A DNA stretch of 64,000 bases from Rhizophagus clarus (taxonomy: Eukaryota > Glomeromycota > Glomeromycetes > Glomerales > Glomeraceae): assembly GCA_015698045.1 (NCBI GenBank), contig BLAL01000285.1, positions 1,674,001 to 1,738,000 of the forward strand, given 5' to 3'. The notes beneath the pieces were generated by a model that saw only the letters and a list, made by a program, of their open reading frames with translations, did no database searches and was not told the origin of the DNA. Position 1 is the stretch's first letter; each line of letters opens with the position of its first letter. Below are positions 53,901 through 64,000 of this stretch, in pieces. The position numbers and the translations under genes were made by a program.

Positions 53901-56782
53901 TGTTGTAAAGATAGATGACTTGTTTCACAGACAATTTGGCCGGTCGAAGAGTAGCAGCGAACGAATTACATTCACCAGTAATTTATTTTCTAACGAAGTT
54001 GCGAGAACCCTTAATGTTGAACCAAACACCTAAAAAGCGGAAGGAAGAAGTAACAGAAATAGAGGTAACAAATATAGAAGAAATACGATTAAGAGAGGAT
54101 AAAGATAGATTGAACTCCACTGGAGAGATCGTGGATGTGGTGATTAAAGGTAAAGAATTAGATATCAAGACATATTTTTGGTGATTAGCAGAAGTGTTAT
54201 TCAACGCATAAAATTCTTCTGTGATGGTTAACATATATTCCAATCTGGTTTTAGTCGAAGAGATAAGGGTAGAATCATCCATAAAGACTAAATTATTGAT
54301 AGCAATGTTAAAAGCGCCATTCGGAACAGACGGAAGAAGTGTCAGAGATTGTAAGATATAAGGATCTAGCATCTCTTTCTTTAGCACAGACAGAAGGGGA
54401 TCAATATAAATAACCCAAAGGAGTGGGGAAATTACCTCGCCTTGGTCAATACTGATGCGGACCCGATATGAAGGAGTATCACCATATGCTGTAAAGACTT
54501 GATTTGATCGATTCATAAAAAGTGACAAGATGAGCATGATGGATGAGGCAGGCAAGCGTATACATTTCAAAGCGAATTTCAACATAGTAAGGTTGACAGA
54601 ATCAAACGCTTTGGAGATATCTTGAGAAAGAATCCAGAGAGGAGAATTGGTGTAATTTGCATCGTGGATGATAGATTCAAGAGTTATAATAGGATCACGG
54701 CAGGTCCCTCCAGGCAGCCCAGCAAAATTACCACCAGTAAGGATATTGTGAGTAGCAAGAATGGAAGATAAGCGGTTGTAAAAAAGCTTGACGAAAGATT
54801 TCTGAATGACTTCCAGGAGCGTAATTGGATGGGTATTCTTTAATTGACATCACCAATCATGTGGCTTAGAGATAGGGAAGACCATAGCCTGACGCCATAA
54901 ATCTGGGATGTCAGCAGAAGCAAAACATTTTCAGATCAAAGTTAAAAGTAAAGAGTTGGTGGTAAGGCCTAAGTGCTTGAGCATCTCATATGTAATCATA
55001 GAGAGACCCAGGGCTTTGCCGTTAGGCATTGAAGCAACTGTAGCAAGCCATTCCTCTAAGGAAGGGTGAGATAAGAGAGAACTATAAATATTAGGAGAAA
55101 CGGAATCCATGGGTGAGTACTCAGAGCGCCACCTATCAGGTAACGCTAATATGTGCGCAGGCGGAGTGGATTTAATAGTAATGGTATTTTGAAAGTGGTC
55201 AACCACAGCATCAGAAATATTCTTTGGGTCAGTTAGCAATTGAGGAGCGGTAGGATGATCAATAAAAATACGATCCAAGATGATTCTGCGACGCGAACGA
55301 GAAAGCGCTGAATTGATAAAAGAAGAAATATCAGTGTCAAAATTATGATCACGACTTTCAATATGAGATTTAATAGAGAAATCCTGAAACTCTTTTTCTT
55401 TCAAGAGGTGTAAACCTCTTAATAATTTGGAAGTATGAGATAGGGTAGCAAAAATCTGTTGAAAGTTATCAGTCCGGCAAAAAGATAAAGTTATAGGTAA
55501 AACAGGGATGGGAGAAAAAATAGATTTATAAAGACAATAAATATGGTTCAATCTAACTAAGTAAATAGACCATTTACGGTCATGTGAAGAAGAAAAGGTA
55601 TGTGGATGTTTGCGCAAAAGTCTAATCGAATGGAGGACGTGATTAAGGAAACGATAATGTTGCAAGAGGGTTTCCAAATCTTTTGGGAGTTTAGGGGTAT
55701 GATCATTGCCGACAGTACGCGCAGGCAAGATAGCATTTGCCCCAGCAATAATAGTAGAGTGCAGATATTCACACATCCGATTAATATGCCAAGAGGCAAA
55801 GGTAGCAGGAAAGATATTGCAAAGTGTGTCGATATGGGCAGAAAAATCATCCCATAAAGAAGGGGTTACAGAGTCAAAGAGAAATATACGACGCATACGT
55901 CATTTGAGTTGTCAAGCACGGACTAATTTAATGGAAGAAAGTAAAAAGGAAGAATCAAAATAAGTTATGACAGGATTGTGATCAGATAAAAAACTGTCAC
56001 AAGCGTCAGAAATAAGTGAAGTGAGCAAAAAAGATTTGAGGAGAGGGCACGACCAAACATAGTCAATACGAGTGATAATGTTAGCATGATGAAAAGTGTC
56101 CAAGGAATCAGAAAAATTGACAGGAGTAAAATTAACGTATCCGTTGCTCAAAAGAAAATTAAAAAGTCGATCGATACGTTTGGAAGCGATCTGGGGTTGG
56201 TTGAAAAAGATAGGGTAGAAATGATCGAGATGCATGTTAAAATCACTGCAGATGGCGTGATGAAAACTGAGTCGCTTGGTATCAGAGAGAGCCTGAAGAA
56301 GTAAATCTATAGTGGCATCTCGTAAAATCTGGTCAGAGGTAGGGGTATGTAAACTACAAAGATACGTAGCTTGACATTGCCTTTGAAGTATAAGTCAACA
56401 GAGAGCAATCGTAATGAAAGGGAAGTGTAGATGTGGACGTGAGAGGCTAAAGAATTTTCAATGAACAGTGAAACGCCCCCAGAAGAGCGAACATGCTGGG
56501 ACGTATCTAAAGGTGAAGAAAAAACCTTATAACTAGAAAGGCGTTTTGATAAAAAGTGCATTTGTTTAGGATGTAAATGGGTGTCAACGACACTACCGAA
56601 AGAGATATGTCTTAGAGAAAAGAAATTATTTAAGAGTTCAATTTTGTTATGGGAATGGGTTTTGAGGCCATTAATATTAAGGGAAGAAATATTAAAGGAA
56701 TTAAAGGGAGGGGGTGATGAATGATTAGGAGAAAATAAAAAATTATGTAAAGAGAGATTTTCTATATCTATAGGGTTGGGGG
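50937..56782 (-). mobile_element. LINE copy E, 5'-truncated just inside ORF2
   Basis: 3' UTR from about 50937, ORF2 to about 56780. The 5' break is in the first codons of ORF2 (PNPIDIENLSLHN; the first 14 or so residues are missing). Copy F begins immediately after with its 3' end (TATTCCAAAATTCAAGG), the same junction word as between D and E. Confidence 0.85.
51207..56780 (-). pseudogene. LINE copy E ORF2, decayed
   Basis: All domains are recognisable but broken: endonuclease (SSLNINGLKTHSHNK, VVDTHLHPKQ, SDHNPVITYFD, RIDYVWSCPL), RT (FMDDSTLISSTKTRLEYM near 54270, SIDQGEVISPLLWVIYIDPL), RNase H (IYTDSQAAIDGLRLCASS near 52420, KGHAGNYWNEFTDSL) and the Cys/His motif (CRSCCDRKEDLLHLILC). At least eight frame changes or stops occur, among them a TGG-to-TAG near 52589 (GWS-stop-VQL). 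It is older than copies A and B by its damage. Confidence 0.85.
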
Positions 56783-57054
56783 GTATTCCAAAATTCAAGG
56801 CAAACGTGGCATAGTAGCCCTTATCTTTATTAATTATTATTAAACTGATACAATTTACAATTGATAAAAAGAAACAAAATATAATAAAACTAACTAAAAA
56901 CAAAGCTATATAGTCTCCTAAGTAAAAATATAGTAATAAACCTATCCTAAAAGAATAAATCGCATAACACTAAATTTCCCTAGATCTTCCCCCTTGATAT
57001 GTTCCAACCAAAGTAGAAGCAACTATGCTAACATAATAACAGATAACACGCCCA

Positions 57055-60000
57055 CTATAAAAATTGACATCCCATCCTGCAAAAGCTGTTATTAAGTAGC
57101 ACCGTTAGACGACCCATAAAACCTGATAAATGTTTAAACCATGGCAAACCTTGAGTCATCGAGTTCTTGATCCAATCAACTTCAGAGTCACGTGGAGTCA
57201 TGAGATGGGTTGGAGGAGGTAAAGAAGAGAAAGGCATATACGAAGTGGCAGGCGAGTTAGAAGGCCGAGGAGTAGTTTTCAATTTAAAAGTAATATTCAT
57301 CGCGTCTTCCCATTTGCTTTTATCATAAGTATGCGGATTCCAGATACATTTTCTAAGCTTCTGAATGAAGTTGTTGTGAATCGCAGCTACGACCGTTATA
57401 GCAGATTGTCTGGGAATGGATAAGTTAACAAATAAATCAATAAACATTGTGGGTAAACAACCCCAGATAAGCGCATAAGAGGACCAATTGGAAGAGGAAA
57501 TAGTCCAACAAGAGAGAGAAGAAAGTTTCCTAAGCATAGGTGTAGGATCCACATCAGCCAATTCACCAGCTTCACGGAGCTTGGAAAACAAATGGTTTTG
57601 ATAGGATTGCAAAATTCGATGCATAACAGAGCGACGTTTGGAACAGAGGATCAGGTGCATCAAGTCGTCCATGCGATCGTGGCATGAGTGGCAGGTGAGA
57701 AGATCGATGTACAGATCAGAACAGGTGACTTTTAGCTTCTCCAAGAGAGGCAACTCATCGAGGAACAGTTTAAACTTGAAAGTGTAATGTCAAATGGCAT
57801 GAGAAGCCTGGAAAGAAGCGTCATGGGCCAGGGAAAAATTAAGAGTAAACCAGGTAAGTTCCCAGTCGACTACATAGTCGTCCTTATTATATAAACAATA
57901 TACAAATTGAAAACGTTTGAGAGACAAAAGGTCCTTCAAAAGGATGGCCTGAAAGTAGAGTTTGAAGAGCCGCCTAGGGTTAGATTCACAAACAATAGTA
58001 TCATATACCAGGTGGACGTTGTGCGAGGAAGTATACGTGGCCACAGGCAAAAGAGAAGCCATATCAGAATAATGGGCAGAATTAGCAAGGGAATCAGCAA
58101 ACTCATTCCAATAGTTGCCATCATGGCCTTTAATCTTAACAGGGAGGACCGTGAGATGTTTCGATCGAATGGAAGATTCAATAGAGGCCTATAGCTCAAA
58201 GTTGGTAGATTTGTAATACAGACGACTATTAGTATAGGAGGAAGAGGCGCATAAATTCAAACCATCAATAGCAGCTTGAGAATCCGTGTAGATAGAGATG
58301 GTAGAGTTATCTGAAGAGACGCTTAAAGCAGCATAAATCACAGCAGCTTCAGCTCTAGTGAAAGAGGGCCAGTTTTGTATAGTGCCATGCGTATAAGAAG
58401 CAACAGAATTGAGATACCCAACATCAGGAATTAACTGGACCCAAGACCAACCCATTGATACATCAGGTGTTCCGAGGTTAACAAGGGAGCCATCGGTATA
58501 ATATCAGTAATGAGATCCTGACAGAAGAGAAACCGGAAAGGGGAGTGTGAAAAAATCGTCTAAAGAAGAAGCCGTAGTCGAATTATACGCGACTTCAGAA
58601 GAAGAAGAAGAAAAATCTGGCAAAATATCTAGACGTCTATAATAAGGGATCAGTGTAATACTGAGATCCGCCCAAGAGTAAGGAGAAATAACTTCCATGG
58701 AAGTTGGCCAAATACGCTCGCAATCGGTGAGAAGAATCAAAGATTTCAACAAAGAAATCTTGAAGGTATAGCGGGTGGAACGGCGGTATATTTATCAGCT
58801 GAAGGGAATAGGACGTGTGCTTCACAGCCCAGACATGGTCGAAAGCGGATCACATCACCAGGGGAAGAGAGACAGTCAGATATCCAATGAACAATCATAC
58901 AGGTATCTTTCTTAGGCTGTACAGTAAGCTGTTTGCCAAAAAGAGGAGTCTCACATCCATCAAGAGTAACGAGCCAATGTCAATTTTTTTGGGTCGTAGT
59001 AACGCCAGGAACTAGAGTGACGGAAGAAGTAGCAGAGGAAGGACATACATAGCGATCCAATAACTGATCATGAGAGTCCGGAAGGGTAGTATTGGCCTTA
59101 ATGTCCAGATACCATTTGTGAGAAAGAGAACGGCCACGTTTATCCGCTAGTTGGGCTATATAGGCAGTCCGATAAGCGGTCCAAGAAATAAGGTGGGAAC
59201 CAGATGGCGCGATTAGCTGTGATAAATAGTAAAGATGGCGTTTCTGAAGGACCTTGAGGCAAGCCTTAAAACATGCGGGCTCATACACAGATATAAAGGG
59301 GTATGGCCAGGGAGAGTAAGGTTTGGAAATGTTGAAGAGAAACGAGCATATTGCAGACGGAACGGGGTAGAAGTCATGGAAGCAATAGTGCAAGCGATAT
59401 AATCACATTTAAAAGCAGTCATAGTAGACCATAAAGACCAATCATCCACCATTAAAGGGGAAACAGGAATTAAAAATCTAAACTGTATCAACAACAATCT
59501 ATAAATAAACAAATGTTGAATAAGAGAAGTAGAAGAATTAGCCATCAAAAACAAATTATTAATATGACATTGAATCAGATGAGAAGACAAATTAATCAAT
59601 CCCAAAGCTTGAGAAAAGTAAAGTATGGGGTTAGGAAGAGAACGAGAAAAATTAACTTTGTGTTTAACAAGCGAACAAATAGCTCACGTGGCAACATAGC
59701 AATCAGTCGCAGAGAGGTGGGTAACTTGCATACAGTACTCCAATTTAGGAATGAGCACCGAGTTGTAAAGATAAACAACTTGTTTGGCAGATAGTCTGGC
59801 CGGACGAAGAGTGGCGGCGAAGGAATTACATTTACCAGCGATCTGTTTTTTAACAAAGTCACGAGAGCCTTTGATGTTAAACCATACCCCTAAAAAACGG
59901 AATGAAGAAGTAATAGAAAGAGAAATGACAGAAATAGAAGAAACATCGTTCAAAGACGAAAGAGATAAATGAAATTCCACAGGAAGGATAGTGGATGTAG

Positions 60001-62687
60001 TGGTTAAAGTTAGTGAATTCGATATCAAAACATATTTGTCATGATTAGCAGAAGTATTATTCAGCGCATAAAATTCTTCTGTGATAGATAACATGTGTTC
60101 CAGGCCAGCCTTGGATGAAGAAATAAGAGTGGAGTCATCCATAAAGACTAGGTTATTAATAACAATATCCAGAGCGGAGCCCATCATATTCAGAAGTAGT
60201 GTTGGAGGACGCAAAATATAAGGATCCAACATCTCATTTTTTAAAACAGTCAAAAGAGGATCAATGTAAATAACCCATAAAGTGGAGAAATCACTTCGCC
60301 TTGGTCAATATCAATGCAAATCCAATAAGAAGAAGTGTTACCATATGCAGTAAAAACCTGATTCGAACAGTTCATAAAGAGAGACAAGATGAGTGTAATA
60401 GCAGACGTAGGTAAACGTATACGCTCTAAAGCGAATTTCAACATAATAAGGTTAACGGAGTCAAAGGCTTTGGAAATGTCTTGTGAAAGGATCCAAAGAG
60501 AAGAATTATTGTGATTGGCATCATGAATAATAGATTCAAGAGTAATAATTGGGTCACGACAGGTTCCACCAGGCAGTCTAGCAAAATTACCACCTTTAAG
60601 GACGTTGTGAGCGGCCAAAATGGCAGACAAGCGGTTGTAAAAAAGCTTGACAAAGGATTTCCGAATCACTTCCAGAAGCATGATAGGATGAGTGTTCTTC
60701 AGTTGACAATGCCATTCATGTGACTTGGGGATAGGAAAAACCATAGCTTGTCGCCACAAATCAGGAATGTCAGCAGAAGCAAAACACTTGCGGATTAAAG
60801 ATAAAAGCAGAGAGTTGGTGGTGGGTCCTAAGTGTTTGAGAATTTCATATGTAATCATAAAGGGACCAGGAGCTTTGCTATTGGGCATGGAAGAAACCGT
60901 AGAGAGCCATTCCTCTAAGGAAGGGGGAGACAGGAAAGAACTATAAATATCGGGAGAAACAGTATTCAAGGACGAGTACTCAGAACGCCATCTATCAGGT
61001 AATGCTGATATGAGCGTAGGAGAGGAAGATCTGATGGGAACAACATGTTGGAAATGATTAGTCACAGCAACAGAAACATCTTTCGGGTCTGTTAATAATT
61101 GAGGAGTGGTAGGGTGATCGATGAAGACGCGATCCAACATGATGTGACGACGCGAACGAGAAAGCGCAGAATTAATAAAAGAGGAAATATCAGTATCGAA
61201 ATTCTGATCACGAGATTCCAGATGATCCTTGATAGAGGAATCCTGAAACTCTTTTTCTTTTAAGAGGTGTAGGCCCCTTAATAATTTAGAGGCATGTGAT
61301 AGGGTATGAATTAGATTATTAAAATTATCCGTCCGGCAAGAAGATAAGGTTGAAGGTAAAACAGGGACGGGAGAAAAGATAGAATTATACAAGTTAAATA
61401 TATTATTTAATCGGATCAAGTAACCAGACCATTTACGATCATGGGAAGAAGAAAGGGTGTGCGGGTATTTGCGTAATAGTTTGACAGAATGAAGAACACG
61501 ATTAAGGAAACGATAGTATTGTATCAAGGTTTCCAAATCTTTAGAGAGTTTAGGGGTATGGTCATTACCAATAGTACGTGCGGGTAAAATAGCATTAGCT
61601 CAGCAATAATGTTAGTGTGCAAATATTCACACATCCAATTGACATGCCAAGAGGCAAAAATAGTGGGAGATATATTATATAAATTATCAATGTAAACAGA
61701 AAGGTCATCCCATTGCGAGGGAGTAACTGAATCAAAAGAAAAAATATGACGGGATTGGCGTTTAAGCTGTCGAGCATGAGCTGGCTTGATAGAAGAAGAT
61801 AAAAAGGAAGAATCATAATAGGTGATAACAGGATTATGATCAGAAAAATTAACATCTCGTGCGTCAAAAATGACAGAGGTGAGTAAAAAGCATTTGAAAA
61901 GGGGATAAGACCAAACATAATCAATGCGGGAAATAAGGTCTGCACGGTGAAAGGTGCCCAAAGAAGCAGAAGAAAAATTAACAGAGGTAAAATCAGCATA
62001 TCCATTTGATAACAAAAAATTAAAAAGACGATGGATACGCTTGAAAGCGATTTGAGGTTGGTTAAAATAAATAGGATAGAATTGATCTAGGTGCATATTG
62101 AAATCGCCACAAACGGCGTGATGAAAACCTAGTCGCTTAGCTTCAGATAGGGCGGTAATAAGGAGATCTATAGTCTCATCGCGCAGGGATTGATCAGAAG
62201 TGGGAGGGATATAAACAACAAAAATACGCAGTTTAACGTGACCTTTAAAATATAAGTCAACAGAAAGTAATCGTGATGAAAGAGAAGAGTAAGTATGAAC
62301 ATGAGAGGCCAAAGAATTTTCAATAAAAAGGGAAACACCCCCAGAAGAACAGACGTGCTGGAAGGTGTCTAAAACAGAAGAAAAAACAGTATAATTAGAA
62401 AGTCGTTTAGACAAAAAATGCATTTGTTTAGGATGTAGATGGGTGTTAACAACACCACCAAAGGAGATATGTTTAAGGGAAAAGAAATTGTTTAATAGCT
62501 CAATTTTATTTTGAGAAAACATTTTAAGACCATTGATGTTAAAGGAGGAAATATTAAAGGAGTTACAGGGGGGAGGGGAAGGGGAAGTAGCTGAAAATAA
62601 AGACTCCTGTAAAGAGAAATTATCTATATCCAAAGAGTTGGGAGGGTTATGAATGAAGGAATCATAATTAAAATTATTGTCCGTCAT
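57055..62687 (-). pseudogene. LINE copy F ORF2, several frame breaks
   Basis: Begins MTDNNFNYDSFIHNPPN at 62687. The endonuclease is open for 388 codons (GDFNMHLDQFYP, SRIDYVWSYPL, NFSDHNPVITYYD), then a frame change near 61600 in the IIAGANAILPARTVGND region. The RT has LSQDISKAFDSVN and DIDQGEVISP, a frameshift near 60280 (WVIYID), and FMDDSTLISSSKAGLEHM near 60130. RNase H and the C-terminal motif (CHSCHDRMDDLMHLILC) are in pieces between 59000 and 57055. Intermediate in decay between A and E. Confidence 0.85.
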
Positions 62688-62737
62688 TAAAACACAATAA
62701 TAAAAGCAGACGGGAAAATGTGTGAAAAGAAAGAGAA

Positions 62738-64000
62738 TCAATTAGAACCAGCTGTATTAGCTGAGTTCGAGGAAGAAGAAGAAGAAGTAATGGAGCTGAT
62801 GAAACCGCTAATAGAGTTAGAAAGCATGTCCAACTTGTTTTCAATAGCCGAATGCTTCGCATTAATGGCTTGAATTTCATCACAGGTTTGTGTGGGGGAA
62901 GGGGTAGAAGAAGGGGATGAGATTTCAGGGAGATTAATAGGAGCAGAGAGGGGAGCTCTAACTGGACGTGAGGGGATAAAACCAGGAGACAGAGGATTGA
63001 GAGGTGTTTGTACAGGCGAAGCAATAGGTCAAGAGGACGCCAATGTGGCAGCAGAATCAGATAAAGCCAGTGCGTCTATGAGCATATCCGAAGTCTGATT
63101 GGTGGCTGGGATGCCAGGTGGGGGAAGTAGACCGAGATGCTGTTCAATACGAGTCATACGTCTATCGTTGAGCTCCAAGGCAGTGATACAATCACAGACT
63201 TCCGCCATGTCTTGTTGGAGAGATTTTAACAAAGATAAAATATTAGCAGCCTCGTGAGGAAACATAGTAATATCTTGATTGGATGTTGAAAGGGAAGAAG
63301 GAGTACGTAAGACCGTAGAAAAGAAAACCGAATGATCACATTTATCATTGGATTTAGAGCGATCCCAGTGAGGATTATTAATAGATCGAGTGTTAGCTAA
63401 GGGTTTTTGGGGCTGGGAGGATTGAGAGTTACCAGGACCTTTCGAGCGTGAGCGCAAATGAGAATCTGAGCGTAAACGTTCTTTAGGCCTGGCAGGTTGG
63501 TTGATATTGAAACATTCTTTGAGTGCAGCCACCGGGTTCCGTCTCCTAGTACGACCCCATTCTTGGCAGCTTGGGCATTGATTGGGAGCACAGCCTAATT
63601 TACCACATCTGTGGCAAAGTTTGTTAATATTATCTGGGAGGTTCCATTGTAAAGTATGACCGCGAAAACCAATAATCTGCTCCATAGCGGCATCCATGGT
63701 TTCTTGTGAATTGAATGTGACATAAGCCCATCTTTTGGGTTTGTAAGAGTTTAATTAGAGAGGAACATTGACGGCCTTAGCACCCAGATCTCTAGTGAGG
63801 GGGGCCAGTTCGATATCCTTGGTGTTAGGAGGTAATTGTGTGAGCATAGCAACAAATTCGCGGCAGAAAGATTTCTGATCGACCGTGTAGTGACATGGAA
63901 TCACCCGGAGGCAGGTGGAGAAGCAATAAACAGCCCATTGGGTGTCAAAGCGGGTAATAGAGTGAGCAGAATCGTAAACAATTCTGGCTTGTTGCACTTT
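62738..64000 (-). pseudogene. LINE copy F ORF1, 3' part
   Basis: RIVYDSAHSITRFDTQWAVY to AVNVPL, then a stop at 63755-63757, then LNSYKPKRWAYVTFNSQET. The zinc knuckle is intact here (CHRCGKLGCAPNQCPSCQ), with the Trp codon (HTLQWNLPDN) that is TGA in copy A. A second stop follows LASS at 63029, plausibly CGA to TGA. The terminal TGA is at 62738-62740. The start lies outside the window. Confidence 0.8.

Larger units (their letters stand above)
56783..64000 (-). mobile_element. LINE copy F, running off the right edge
   Basis: 3' UTR from about 56783, ORF2 57055-62687, ORF1 62738 to beyond 64000. The order and spacing are as in copy A. The 5' end is outside the window. It continues the head-to-tail series C-D-E-F. 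Confidence 0.9.

Noticed and set aside
37205..64000. LTR retrotransposon
   Set aside because: No long terminal repeats, protease or integrase. APE endonuclease, RT and RNase H order plus 5' truncations define a non-LTR element.

Overview
The window looks like nuclear DNA of an arbuscular mycorrhizal fungus (Glomeromycota, most like Rhizophagus). It is very AT-rich. Introns are short, with GTAAG donors and TTTAG acceptors. A P-loop NTPase gene and a Kelch gene of kinds expanded in that lineage flank a septation-initiation kinase, and the rest is dense, nested transposon sequence. No rRNA gene, convincing tRNA, CRISPR array, operon or bacterial signal was seen.

Layout. 1-1214 (-): 5' part of a P-loop NTPase gene that runs off the left edge. 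2025-3419 (+): decayed secreted or membrane Kelch gene. 4439-8479 (+): five-exon gene for a SepH/Cdc7-type kinase with a C-terminal armadillo-like half (1226 codons), followed in the same frame after a TGA by 228 more open codons (to 9166). 9.2-21 kb: AT-rich DNA with no intact gene but several delimited non-autonomous elements: a CACTA-ended element (10913-13635, 3-bp target duplication), a pogo-type MITE (15920-16397), two copies of a 184-bp MITE, an hAT-like element built from a tandem array (17959-20152), and a poly(A)-tailed retroposed fragment (18761-18880).

21-64 kb is transposon upon transposon. One minus-strand LINE (copy C) is cut into four collinear pieces (21130-22354, 31612-34908, 48848-49254, 50326-50714) by three later insertions. 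The first is a 9.3-kb Plavaka-type DNA transposon (22355-31609) with a decayed transposase (+) and a second, divergent gene (-). The second is a 13.9-kb element with the same CATCAGG termini (34909-48847), carrying a small Myb/SANT-like gene whose intron took two more LINE copies (A and B). The third is a 1.07-kb element with an 8-bp target duplication (49255-50325). Beyond 50.7 kb, LINE copies D, E and F follow head to tail. The LINE encodes ORF1 with a zinc knuckle and ORF2 with APE endonuclease, reverse transcriptase, RNase H and a terminal Cys/His motif. Copy A is closest to intact but carries nonsense mutations and a frameshift.

The most unusual signal is shared by two otherwise unrelated terminal-inverted-repeat elements (10913-13635 and 25661-27839). 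On the minus strand both carry a long series of degenerate modules. Each module is a pyrimidine tract plus AG, a 15-60 nt exon-like block, a GTAAG/GTGAG-like donor, and an intron-like stretch with a TACTAAC-like branch site often set in a small inverted repeat. In both, a pyrimidine-rich leader of about 200 nt precedes the first module. This resembles mobile arrays of microexons. The other notable signals are the in-frame TGA-C in the kinase gene, and LINE copies inserted exactly at the 3' junction of other LINE copies.
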